A stretch of DNA of 64,000 nt from Marinovum algicola (lineage in GTDB: Bacteria; Pseudomonadota; Alphaproteobacteria; Rhodobacterales; Rhodobacteraceae): positions 186,001-250,000 of the forward strand of contig NZ_FNYY01000003.1 in assembly GCF_900109145.1 (NCBI RefSeq), given 5' to 3'. This document shows, piece after piece, positions 51,535 through 59,806 of this stretch (positions are counted from its first letter, which is position 1; each line of letters opens with the position of its first letter). A program made the position numbers and the translations under genes. A model generated the notes under the pieces. The model did no database searches, was not told the origin of the DNA, and saw only the letters and a program-made list of their open reading frames with translations.

Positions 51535-54137
51535 CCGGCAAACAGCACCCGCGCCTGATGCGCCTTGAGCGTGGCGCGGGCGGCAGGATAGACCTGATGC
51601 AGGTTGTCGCGCGCAGCCAGCTCCGGGAACAGCGCCAACAGCTCGGCCCGCTGATCGCCGTCAAGCGCGGCCAGGGTCATGTCGCCGGGCTGAAAGCTCT
51701 CGGTCCAGATTCCGTCGCTCAGCACCACTTCGTGCTGGTCGAAAAGGATGTGGACATAGGTCACCGGCGCTTCGGCCCCGGCCACCTCGACCCCGTCGAG
51801 ACAGGTCAGATGGGTGGCGGCAACAAGCACCTCTTCCTCGCCAAACCACATCTGCGTCGCGGCATTGCCCACCAACACCCGGTGTTGCGGCGAGACCTTC
51901 ATGTCGCGGTCCGGCATCTCGGGGCCAAGCGCGCCACGGCGGATGTGGATCGGCCGCAATGCCGGCGCCCCGGCCAGCTGACTGGCGTCGAGCCGGCGCG
52001 CCCCGACCCAGCGGATCATCTGATAGCCATTGTCGCGGGTCAGCACCCGGTCGCCCACGCGCAGCGCCTCGACAGGCACTTCTCCCCTTAAGGTCTTGAT
52101 CAAGGTTCCCGGCGTAAAGCACGGTATATAATCAACATTCTCGATTTCCGAGAAGGTCAGGGAACCGCCGTCAAGCCAGGTGACCGTGCCGCTTTCCAGA
52201 TCGGTCTCGTCATAGGTGATGACGGCCGGGCCGGTGATCACCAGCGTGTCGTTGTCCTCCCCGCCAGACCCGCCGTCAACCACGTCGCCGCGGCCGCCGT
52301 GGATGATATCGGCACCGTCGCCACCAAGAATGGAATCCGCGCCCTCGCCACCATCGATCAGATCGTTGTCAGCGCCGCCGTCGATGGTGTCGGCCGCCTC
52401 GCCACCGCTGATCGTGTCATCGCCGGCGTAGCCATGGATCGTGTCGGCGGTGCCGTCGCTGCCATCGGTCTGGTCGCCTTCGGCATCGACGTAATCCACC
52501 CCCATGGCATCGCCGGCCGACGTGCCGTCAACGATCCGGTTCGACGGAATGCCGATGGCCACCAAGAAATCGAGATCGGCGGCGGTGTCCGGCGCGATGC
52601 CCACCAGCGTGATGCTTTCACCGCCCGGAAAGGTCAGAACGGCATTGCCGGTGCCATCGTCGCTCACCCCCACGTCGCGGGCAGTGACCGGGGTCACACC
52701 GCCATCCGTGGTAAGCCCGCTGACATCCAGCGTGTCATTGGCGCTGAGTGTACCGTCGGCCCCCACACTCGGCGCGGCAAAGCCCTCGACGATGTCCGCG
52801 CCACCGAAATCGGCCAGGGTCAGCGTGTCATTGCCGCCGCCCAGAATGATGTTTTCGATATCGGTAAAGGTGGCGGTCGCGGTGCCGTCGGAAAAACTGC
52901 CGTTCTCGGGGTTCACGTCGCTCAGATCGATGCTCAGCCCGGTGGTGGTGCCGCTCAGGTCGAGCGTGTCGCCCGACGTCTCGGCCAAGGCGTCGCCATC
53001 GATCGTGTCATTGCCGAAATTGTCCTCGATGACAAAGGTGTCGTCGTTGTAGCCGCCCCAGATAGAATCGTCGCCGGCCCCGCCATAAAGGACATCCTCG
53101 CCAAAGGAGCCGCGCAGGAAATCATTGCCGTCACCGCCGAAAAGCGTGTCATTGCCGGTGTTGCCATAAACGGTGTCGTCGCCGGTACCGCCAAATTGCA
53201 GATCGTCGCCAGAGCCGCCGTCAAGCGTGTCGGACCCGGCGCCGCCGCGCAGCGTATCGTCGTTCTCATCGCCAAAAAGCGAGTCGTTGCCGCCGCCGCC
53301 GTCCAGGCTGTCGTGGCCGGTGCCGGCATACAGCGTATCGCCGCCTTCGCCGCCGTCCAGCGTATCGGCGCCCTGCCCGCCATGCAGAAGATCGTCACCG
53401 GCGCCGCCGGAGAGGCTGTCATTGCCAAGGCCGCCCTCCACCGTATCATTGCCGAGCCCGGCAACCACCACGTCATCGCCGGCGCCGGCATCGACGGAAT
53501 CGGCATTGCTGCCGTCGCTGTGATCCAGCGCATCGATCCGGTCGCCCTCGGGGTCGGCCAGATAGCCGGCATCGATGGTGTCATTGCCGGCGGTGCCCTC
53601 GACAACGAAGTTTCGCGCAACATCCAGAGACAGATTGTCGAGCGCGATGCCGGTCAGCGTCTGGGCGCCGGGATCATTGTCGGTCGCGATGGTGAAATCC
53701 GAGGCGCTCTCGGTCGGGGTGAAGGTAAAGCTCACTTCCTGCCAATAGGGCGCCGTCACCCCGGTGCTGTCGATTGGTATGCTGAACGTCTGGCTGCCGA
53801 TGGTCACGTTCAGATTGGTCGCGCCCGGCTGGTTGACCGAGCCGTCGGAGTCGTTGACGTAATAGTCGAAGGTAAAGGTGTAGGTCTTGCCCGCTTCAAC
53901 CGGCGCGGCCAACGTAGTGGTCAGCCCCTCGTTGTAGCTCTCGTTGGAATACATCGTGATGTAGCCAGTGCCGTCCGCCGCATCGAGATCGGCGGGCATC
54001 CAGCTTCCGGCCCATTCAAAACCGCCATCGGTCTGAAGATCGGGCGAGCCTTCGGTGCGGGTCCAGCCTGCCGGGGCCTGATTGCTGCCCGAGGCGGTAT
54101 TGGTCTCGAAGACACCGTTCGAAATGAGATTTGCCAT
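51531..54137 (-). CDS. RTX calcium-binding repeat protein with C-terminal Hint domain (paralogue 1)
   Basis: 868 residues. Residues 1-175 are a carbohydrate-binding-like beta-sandwich domain (ISNGVFETNTASGSNQAPAGW, then TYTFTFDYYVNDSD). About 190-400 and 545-630 are RTX nonapeptide repeats (GGxGxDxLx units) that bind calcium and fold outside the cell. The C-terminus (about 685-868) is a Hint domain beginning at the invariant Cys in CFTPGTLIKT, with VSPQHRVLV as a block B histidine motif. No N-terminal signal peptide is seen, agreeing with type I secretion. The Hint domain could cleave or splice at the Cys. No type I secretion genes adjoin. Confidence 0.88.
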   Translation of the reverse strand: MANLISNGVFETNTASGSNQAPAGWTRTEGSPDLQTDGGFEWAGSWMPADLDAADGTGYITMYSNESYNEGLTTTLAAPVEAGKTYTFTFDYYVNDSDGSVNQPGATNLNVTIGSQTFSIPIDSTGVTAPYWQEVSFTFTPTESASDFTIATDNDPGAQTLTGIALDNLSLDVARNFVVEGTAGNDTIDAGYLADPEGDRIDALDHSDGSNADSVDAGAGDDVVVAGLGNDTVEGGLGNDSLSGGAGDDLLHGGQGADTLDGGEGGDTLYAGTGHDSLDGGGGNDSLFGDENDDTLRGGAGSDTLDGGSGDDLQFGGTGDDTVYGNTGNDTLFGGDGNDFLRGSFGEDVLYGGAGDDSIWGGYNDDTFVIEDNFGNDTIDGDALAETSGDTLDLSGTTTGLSIDLSDVNPENGSFSDGTATATFTDIENIILGGGNDTLTLADFGGADIVEGFAAPSVGADGTLSANDTLDVSGLTTDGGVTPVTARDVGVSDDGTGNAVLTFPGGESITLVGIAPDTAADLDFLVAIGIPSNRIVDGTSAGDAMGVDYVDAEGDQTDGSDGTADTIHGYAGDDTISGGEAADTIDGGADNDLIDGGEGADSILGGDGADIIHGGRGDVVDGGSGGEDNDTLVITGPAVITYDETDLESGTVTWLDGGSLTFSEIENVDYIPCFTPGTLIKTLRGEVPVEALRVGDRVLTRDNGYQMIRWVGARRLDASQLAGAPALRPIHIRRGALGPEMPDRDMKVSPQHRVLVGNAATQMWFGEEEVLVAATHLTCLDGVEVAGAEAPVTYVHILFDQHEVVLSDGIWTESFQPGDMTLAALDGDQRAELLALFPELAARDNLHQVYPAARATLKAHQARVLFAG

Positions 54138-54681
54138 CGATCAGCCCCCCGCGATCCGGGTGCGGTCTGTCGGCTTGCGGTCTGACGGGCTGGCCTTGGC
54201 CCGGCCTTCGGTGATCCGTGGGCGAATTCTTCCCCGGCGGCGCAATTCTTGCATCTGTAACTGGTTACCCCCTTCACTTGCCTCCGGCGCACACCGAAGA
54301 CCACACCGGATGCGCCGGCGTGCAGGCCCAGATGTGACCGGACTTTGGGTCAGCGATGTGGTGGCTTGCGGGAAAGATCATGGAGCGTTGGCCCGGCGAG
54401 GCAAAAGCCAAAGCGGTTCAAACTTTGACGCCGCGGGCGATGTTTCCAAAGTGGAAACACTGTAATCACATGAAAATTTTTGATAAATTCCGGCCGACGT
54501 GGACTGGCCCCGCCGCCCGCGCTGACGACAACGCGCGACACGCTCAAAACGCGCCGCTGAAATGTGGCGATTTCGCGGCGAGATCGGCGAAGATGCGGCC
54601 AGAGCCGGTCCTGCCGCCCCTGGCCATGATAGACAGGCGCCCCCCGTAAAGAGGGACGCCCGTGCGCTGCATAATCAGAAC
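54138..54681. promoter_or_regulatory. 544-bp gap between the two RTX genes, with a 19-bp operator-like dyad
   Basis: There is no credible gene. It should hold the minus-strand promoter of the left RTX gene and the 3' end of the right one. TGTTTCCA - aag - TGGAAACA at 54441-54459 is a perfect 8-bp-arm dyad about 300 bases upstream of the left RTX start. An AT-rich stretch (54468-54490) lies beside it. No convincing terminator is seen after the right RTX gene. Confidence 0.4.
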
Positions 54682-56673
54682 CTAGCGGACCAGAAGCTTG
54701 GCTTCGTGCTTCTTCAGCGACCGGCGGGCGGCCGCGTAGTCTTGCAGCCCTTCGGCGGTCTGAAGCTCGGGAAAGAGCTCGTAGATTTCCGCCTTGGGCT
54801 TGGCGCCCATGCTGTCCATGGTCTGATCGCCGGGCTGGAAGCTTTCGGTCCAGACGCCGTTCGACAGAACCACTTCGTGTTGATCGAACATGAAGTGGAT
54901 ATAGGTGACGCCCAGGGTGCCGACTTCGTCGACGCCGTCGAGATCGGTCAGGTGCTTGGCCGCCGCCAGAACCTCGCGTTCCTCGAAAAAGAGCTGCGCC
55001 TTCTCGCCGCTCATCAGGATGCGGTGCTGCGGGCTGACCAGAATGTCCTGCTCGGGCAGGTTCGGGCCAAGGCTGCCGGCCTGGATCAGGATCGGGCGCA
55101 GATGCGGCGCGCGCGCCAGCTTGTGCCCGGTCAGCTCGGTGATGCCGATCCAGCGGATTTCCTGCAACCCGTTGTCACGGGTGATGATCCGGTCGCCCTC
55201 GCGCAGATCCTCGATCAGACGCTCGCCGGTGGGTGTGGCGATGGTCGTGCCGGGGGTAAAGCAGGGAATGACGTTCTCGATGTCCTCGAAAGTCGAGCTG
55301 CCGAGCAGCGCGCCGGTGTCGTCGAAATATTCGACAAAGCCGTCTTCGCGGTCGGCCGTGGTATAGGTCACCGAGAGGCTGCCGCCCGCCGGCGCCGAGC
55401 CGGTCAGATCGAGCGTGTCATAATCGTTGGGCAGACCGTCCGCGCCGTCGCCGGCCGGGCCGTCGCCGCCATCGACGCTGTCGCCGACGTTCGAGCCGAT
55501 GATGGTGTCGCGTCCGTCGCCGCCAAGGACGGTATCGGCGCCCGCGCCACCTTCGAGCAGGTCTTCGTCGATCCCGCCATCGATCACGTCGTCGCCTTCA
55601 CCGCCCAGGAGCGTGTCGTCGTCGTCACCACCGAAGATGGTGTCGTTGCCCATTTCGCCATCGACGAAATCACGATCATTGTCCGGCACCGGATCGGTGG
55701 CGTCGGGTTCGTTGTTGAACAGCATCGAACTGGTCTGCGAGCTGGCGTCGATCGAATCGTCGCCGTCATAGCCCAGGATGGTATCCGAACCATGGCCGCC
55801 GATCAGGCTGTCGTCGCCGGTCCAGCCGTCGATGTAATCGTCGTCGATGCCGCCGTCGATGGTATCGGCGCCGTCGCCGCCATCGATGGTATCGGCATCG
55901 TCGCCGGTCGCGATCAGATCGTCGCCCGCGCCGCCCATGACGGAATCGCGGCCGTCGTCGGTGTTGGGATCGGACAGGATTCCGCCGATCGGCAGGTTCG
56001 GATCGTCGCCTTCATAATCCGAGAAGGTGTCGATCCCGGCGATGATCGTGTCATTGCCGTCGCCGCCATCGATGGTGTCGGCGCCCTGAATATCGTTGAT
56101 GCTGTCGTTGCCGCCGCCGCCGGTCACCAGGTCGTCGTCGATGCCGGGGGTGATGACGTCATCCCCTTCGCCGCCGTCGATGGTGTCGCGGTCATCGCCG
56201 GTCGAGATGGTGTCGTCGCCCGCGCCGCCCGACACGCTGTCGCGGTCGTTCTCCGGGTCGTCGTCGACCGGCACGCCGGGAAAGGTCGGCACGTCGATCG
56301 CCTCGTCATTGGCGTCGGACATCAGCTCGTCATTGCCGGCGCCGCCGTTGAGCGTGTCGCTGCCGTCGCCCGCGCGCACGGTATCATGGCCATCGCCGGC
56401 ATCGACAGAATCGTCGCCATCGCCGGCGAGGACGGAATCGTTGCCCTCGTAGGCTTCGATGATGTCGTCTTCGGCATCGGCCGGATCGGTCGAGAAGATA
56501 TTGTCGCTGAAATCGACGCGGTCGCCCTCGGGATCGCCGGTATACCCCGCGTCGATGGTATCGTCGCCGGAGGTGCCTTCGACAATGCCGTCGAGACCGC
56601 TCGAGGGGCCGCCGTCATTGCCGCTTTGCTGCGTGGTGGGCGGGGTGTTGTTGTTGTTCTCTGATACGGGCAC
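54682..56673 (-). CDS. RTX repeat protein with C-terminal Hint domain (paralogue 2)
   Basis: 663 residues, very acidic. A short Asn/Thr/Pro/Gln-rich N-terminus is followed by extensive RTX-type repeats (about 30-440) rich in GDDTIxGG units, then a Hint domain from about 485 starting CFTPGTTIATPTGERLIEDL, with ILVSPQHRIL as the histidine motif and C-terminal FDQHEVVLSNGVWTESFQPGD, strikingly like the paralogue at 51531-54137. The start chosen is GTG 56673 because GGGAGG lies 10 bases upstream; TTG 56697 would add eight residues. It begins 1 base after the stop of a 42-residue ORF, suggesting coupling. Confidence 0.87.
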   Translation of the reverse strand: MPVSENNNNTPPTTQQSGNDGGPSSGLDGIVEGTSGDDTIDAGYTGDPEGDRVDFSDNIFSTDPADAEDDIIEAYEGNDSVLAGDGDDSVDAGDGHDTVRAGDGSDTLNGGAGNDELMSDANDEAIDVPTFPGVPVDDDPENDRDSVSGGAGDDTISTGDDRDTIDGGEGDDVITPGIDDDLVTGGGGNDSINDIQGADTIDGGDGNDTIIAGIDTFSDYEGDDPNLPIGGILSDPNTDDGRDSVMGGAGDDLIATGDDADTIDGGDGADTIDGGIDDDYIDGWTGDDSLIGGHGSDTILGYDGDDSIDASSQTSSMLFNNEPDATDPVPDNDRDFVDGEMGNDTIFGGDDDDTLLGGEGDDVIDGGIDEDLLEGGAGADTVLGGDGRDTIIGSNVGDSVDGGDGPAGDGADGLPNDYDTLDLTGSAPAGGSLSVTYTTADREDGFVEYFDDTGALLGSSTFEDIENVIPCFTPGTTIATPTGERLIEDLREGDRIITRDNGLQEIRWIGITELTGHKLARAPHLRPILIQAGSLGPNLPEQDILVSPQHRILMSGEKAQLFFEEREVLAAAKHLTDLDGVDEVGTLGVTYIHFMFDQHEVVLSNGVWTESFQPGDQTMDSMGAKPKAEIYELFPELQTAEGLQDYAAARRSLKKHEAKLLVR

Positions 56674-56674
56674 G

Positions 56675-56803
56675 TTAGGAACGCCTCCCTTCGTCAATGC
56701 TGTTGAAATATGTTTCGATCTGCATCATCGCTTCGCGGATGCCAAAAACGATCCGCCAAGACGGCGGTTGAAGGTCACCACTAGTCTTTCTGGTCTCAGG
56801 CAT
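56675..56803 (-). CDS. 42-residue small protein upstream of RTX-Hint gene
   Basis: ATG 56803 is preceded by AAAGGGGGCGCG, a good ribosome site. The product begins MPETRKTSGDLQPPSWRIVF and continues GIREAMMQIETYFNSIDEGR; it is not membrane-like and has a central helix with acidic and amphipathic character. Its stop codon is separated from the RTX GTG by a single base, and the RTX ribosome site lies within its last codons, so translation is probably coupled. I recognise no family. It could be a chaperone-like partner, a regulatory leader or simply chance; coding support is the ribosome site plus coupling. Confidence 0.5.
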   Translation of the reverse strand: MPETRKTSGDLQPPSWRIVFGIREAMMQIETYFNSIDEGRRS

Positions 56804-56822
56804 CGCGCCCCCTTTACCTTTT

Positions 56823-56863
56823 AACGCTCGGATCACCGTGCAGACTGAAAACGCCCGGATCAC
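56823..56863. repeat. Two 14-bp direct repeats upstream of the small ORF
   Basis: AACGCTCGGATCAC (56823-56836) and AACGCCCGGATCAC (56850-56863) differ at one base and repeat with a 27-bp period, 20-60 bases before the small ORF start. Each contains GGATCA (TGATCC on the coding strand). Likely regulator-binding sites for the small-ORF/RTX operon. Confidence 0.5.
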
Positions 56864-57624
56864 GCGCCGCTCTTGAAAGTGCCATACGAACTGGGATGCA
56901 GACAGGATCTCGGGTCCGGCAAAATCCGCCGGATGCCTTCGGATGCAGTGCAATCGCACCCGTCCAACTGATCGTGTCCGTCATCAGAAGTATGACTGTT
57001 TAGCGGCCGCCCCCGTGGCCAGCAGTTACCCCCCAGTGGGCAGGATTGAGAGTATGGCGAGGCGTTGCTCAAACAAAGCAGAAATTGTTCGGAAAACAGA
57101 CCGTCTCTTGCGGGGAAACGGGTTGAGCCGGGCCCGCGGCACCTGTCGTTTCGCCACGTCCGGTCAGAGCGTTCCTGCAAATTTCCCCATATTTTTAGGG
57201 AAATTAATGAATTGTTAACCGGTACGCTGCTGCGGGCCTGGCTTCGTCCGGGATGGTTTTTCCGGCCCGGAGCCCCCCGCATTTTCCCATGGCGCCACGA
57301 AAATTGTGCAATAACAACGCCGAGGATTGTTGGCGTTCTGTCGCCAATGGCCTGTTTTCCGGGGGACTGATTACAACTGAACGATGAGCCGAATAGCTCG
57401 AATTGATTCGAAATATCGGCGGGTTAAGCTCCGAATGGCTGTTTGGTGCCGTCACGGCAGGTAAAATGATACTGCTTTTCGCGCCAATTGCGCTGCCTTT
57501 CTCCGCCGAATTCCGCGCTTTCGACCCTAGCGAAAGTCGTCGTTCCTGTCGCCGGACATTCCGCAGTGCTGACCTGTGCATAGGGATAGGCCGCAATCGC
57601 CGGCCGCGTCCATTGCCAATCGGG
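56864..57624. promoter_or_regulatory. Gene-free region with CtrA-type site and inverted repeats
   Basis: About 760 bases without a convincing ORF on either strand. Visible elements: a dyad AATTTCCC / GGGAAATT (57180-57187 / 57198-57205) with a 10-base AT-rich loop; immediately beside it TTAA-TGAATTG-TTAAC (57204-57219), a perfect match to the CtrA consensus TTAA-N7-TTAAC; and TCGAAT-tg-ATTCGA (57398-57411). The region is clearly less GC-rich than its neighbours at these sites. It separates the RTX operon (leftward) from the 3' end of the GlxA-type gene, so a leftward promoter with a long leader is possible. Confidence 0.5.
57204..57218. promoter_or_regulatory. Perfect CtrA-binding consensus
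   Basis: TTAATGAATTGTTAA has two TTAA half-sites with exactly seven bases between, followed by C on the plus strand. CtrA is a cell-cycle and motility/gene-transfer regulator in Alphaproteobacteria. A leftward promoter here would start about 400 bases before the small ORF. Confidence 0.5.
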
Positions 57625-58569
57625 TCACGGCCGGAACGACCGTGGCGGTCGGCCGTATTGCGCCACGAAGGCCCGCGTCATTGCCGCCGCGCCGGCATAG
57701 CCGCAGCGCAAGGCGATCTCGGTGATGGAATAATCCGATTGTTCCGCATACCGCCGCGCCGCCGCCAGCCGCAGCCATTTGTAGACCGCTTTCGGCGCCG
57801 CCCCCAGATCGGCCTGAAACGCCCGTGTCAGGGTGCGCTGCGTGGTCTGCAAGCGCGCCGCCAGGGTGGCAATCGGCAGCGGCGTCTCGAGCGCGCCGGA
57901 CATCAGGGTGATCGCCTGTTCCACCAGCGGCGAGGCAGGGCCGCGAAACATCCGGTCGACCGGCGGCTCAGCGGTGCGATGCAGGAAAAACGCCGAGACC
58001 TCGAGCCCCAGCGCTTCGCCATGGGCGGCGCGGATCATCGCCAGCACCGTGTCGAAGGCCGCCATCGCCCCGCCCGACGTGGTGCGGTTGCCGCAGGTCA
58101 CCACCCGGTCAGAGACCGTCTCGATCGTGTCGAACCGTTCGGAAAACGCCGTCATCTCGGCCCAGTGGATTGTCGCCCGCGCGCCATCGAGCAGCCCGGC
58201 CTGGGCCAGAAGCCAGGCGCCGGTGTCCATCCCCACCACATGGCCGAACCGGTGCGCCGCGGATTTCAACGCGGCCGCCGCCGCCGGGGTGGCGTGGTGG
58301 CGCACGTCGTAGCTGGACAGAACCACCAGGTGATCTCCGCCGGGATGGTCGCGCAGCGGCCCATGCGGCAGCACCGGCAATCCGCTCGAGGATTCCACCG
58401 TCTCGCCGTCGAGCGTGACGAAGCGCCAGCGATAGGCCTCGCGCATCAGGATTTCATTGGCGGCGCGCAGCGGCTCGACCGCATTGGCCAGACAGAGGTT
58501 GGAGAACCTCGGAAAGAGGAGAACCGCCACCTCCTGCGGCGCGACGGCCGGATTTGTCCAGTTTCGCAT
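57625..58569 (-). CDS. GlxA-family AraC-type regulator (CdhR-like)
   Basis: 314 residues. The N-terminal DJ-1/PfpI-like domain (about 12-180; VAVLLFPRFSNLCLANAVEPLRAAN, GMDTGAWLLAQAGLLDG, ATIHWAEM) is followed by an AraC double helix-turn-helix (about 215-312; TQRTLTRAFQADLGAAPKAVYKWLRL, YSITEIALRCGYAGAAAMTRAF). Regulators of this type (CdhR, GbdR, SouR) control carnitine, glycine betaine and sarcosine catabolism. It is divergent from the acyl-CoA dehydrogenase-to-carnitine dehydrogenase operon, so it probably activates it in response to carnitine or a related betaine. Confidence 0.87.
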   Translation of the reverse strand: MRNWTNPAVAPQEVAVLLFPRFSNLCLANAVEPLRAANEILMREAYRWRFVTLDGETVESSSGLPVLPHGPLRDHPGGDHLVVLSSYDVRHHATPAAAAALKSAAHRFGHVVGMDTGAWLLAQAGLLDGARATIHWAEMTAFSERFDTIETVSDRVVTCGNRTTSGGAMAAFDTVLAMIRAAHGEALGLEVSAFFLHRTAEPPVDRMFRGPASPLVEQAITLMSGALETPLPIATLAARLQTTQRTLTRAFQADLGAAPKAVYKWLRLAAARRYAEQSDYSITEIALRCGYAGAAAMTRAFVAQYGRPPRSFRP

Positions 58570-58645
58570 GTTTTCTGTCTAGAAGCGCATCCTGCCGGGC
58601 GTCAAGCCAGATAGCTCTGGGGCAACGCAGCACCGGGAGAGCGCC

Positions 58646-59806
58646 ATGCAGTTCGGACTGACCGCGGAACAGGAGATGATCGTCTCCACCGTCCGCAGCT
58701 TTGTCGAGAAAGAGATCTATCCGCATGAGGCCGAGGTCGAGCGCAGCGGACAGGTGCCGCCGGAGCTTGCCGCCGAGATCAAGCGCAAGTGCCGCGCGCT
58801 CGGGTTCTATGCCTGCAATTTCCCCGAAGAGGTTGGCGGCGCCGGGCTGAGCCAGCTGGATTTCACCCTGGTCGAGCGCGAACTGGGGCGCGGCTCGATG
58901 GCGCTGACGCATTTCTTTGGCCGGCCGCAGAACATCCTGATGGCCTGCGACAGTGCCCAGCGCGAACGCTACCTGCTTCCGGCGGTACGCGGCGAGAAAA
59001 TGGATGCCCTTGCGATGACCGAGCCCGACGCCGGGTCGGACGTGCGGGGGATGAAATGCACCGCGGTGCGCGAGGGCGGCGACTGGCTGGTAAACGGCTC
59101 CAAGCATTTCATCTCGGGCGCCGAACACGCGGATTTCTTTATCGTTTTCGTGGCCACCGGCGAGGACGAGACGCCGAAGGGGCCCAAGAAGCGGATCACC
59201 ACCTTCCTCGTCGATCGCGGCACGCCGGGGTTCGAGGTGCGCGAGGGCTATGCCTCGGTCAGCCATCGCGGCTATCGCAACTCCATTCTGGATTTCGACA
59301 ATTGCCGCCTGCCCGACGCCCAGGTTCTGGGCGCGGTCGACGGCGGCTTCGAGGTGATGAACACCTGGCTCTACGCCACCCGGTTGACGGTGGCGGCCTT
59401 TTGCGTCGGCCGGGCGCGGCGCTGTTTCGATCTGGCGCTGACCCAGGCCGCCGAGCGCCGGCAATTCGGCCAGCCGATCGGCAGGTTTCAGGGCGTGGGC
59501 TTCCAGATCGCCGACATGGTGACCGAGATCGACGCCGCCGACTGGCTGACCCTGGCGGCGGCCTGGCGGCTCGATCAGGGCTTGCCAGCAAACCGCGAGA
59601 TCGCCTCGGCCAAGCTCTACGCCTCGGAAATGCTGGCACGGGTGACCGACAGCAGCTTGCAGATTTTCGGCGGCATGGGGCTGATGGACGACTTTCCCAT
59701 CGAGCGGTTCTGGCGGGATGCGCGGGTGGAGCGGATCTGGGACGGAACCTCGGAAATCCAGCGGCACATCATCAGCCGCGATCTGCTTCGGCCCTTGGGG
59801 GCGTGA
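58646..59806 (+). CDS. Acyl-CoA dehydrogenase, probably acting on gamma-butyrobetainyl-CoA
   Basis: 386 residues, complete FAD-dependent acyl-CoA dehydrogenase: [18 protein letters not shown] (121-138), RRQFGQPIGRFQG (271-283), and SLQIFGGMGLMDDFPIERFWRDAR (337-360). At the usual catalytic EGT the sequence is WDGTSEIQRH, putting Asp366 where Glu is expected, and the alternative Glu position on helix G is Thr (YATRL). It leads the carnitine-type operon, sharing TGATG with the following CoA ligase. Context suggests reversible oxidation of gamma-butyrobetainyl-CoA to crotonobetainyl-CoA, but another short-chain acyl-CoA is possible. Confidence 0.85.
   Translation: MQFGLTAEQEMIVSTVRSFVEKEIYPHEAEVERSGQVPPELAAEIKRKCRALGFYACNFPEEVGGAGLSQLDFTLVERELGRGSMALTHFFGRPQNILMACDSAQRERYLLPAVRGEKMDALAMTEPDAGSDVRGMKCTAVREGGDWLVNGSKHFISGAEHADFFIVFVATGEDETPKGPKKRITTFLVDRGTPGFEVREGYASVSHRGYRNSILDFDNCRLPDAQVLGAVDGGFEVMNTWLYATRLTVAAFCVGRARRCFDLALTQAAERRQFGQPIGRFQGVGFQIADMVTEIDAADWLTLAAAWRLDQGLPANREIASAKLYASEMLARVTDSSLQIFGGMGLMDDFPIERFWRDARVERIWDGTSEIQRHIISRDLLRPLGA

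Noticed and set aside
51531-56673. Short repeated units that could resemble a CRISPR or satellite array
   Set aside because: The repeats are in-frame RTX nonapeptides of coding sequence with degenerate DNA, not exact direct repeats with unique spacers.
56860-57282. A 140-codon open frame on the minus strand in the gap upstream of the small ORF
   Set aside because: No ribosome site, mixed cysteine/proline/arginine-rich composition and no resemblance to a protein family; the DNA contains regulatory-like dyads instead.
57403-58614. A 403-codon open frame on the plus strand opposite the GlxA-type gene
   Set aside because: Its larger part is antisense to a clear GlxA-family gene and is Arg/Gly/His-rich; only the first part is unopposed and shows no ribosome site.
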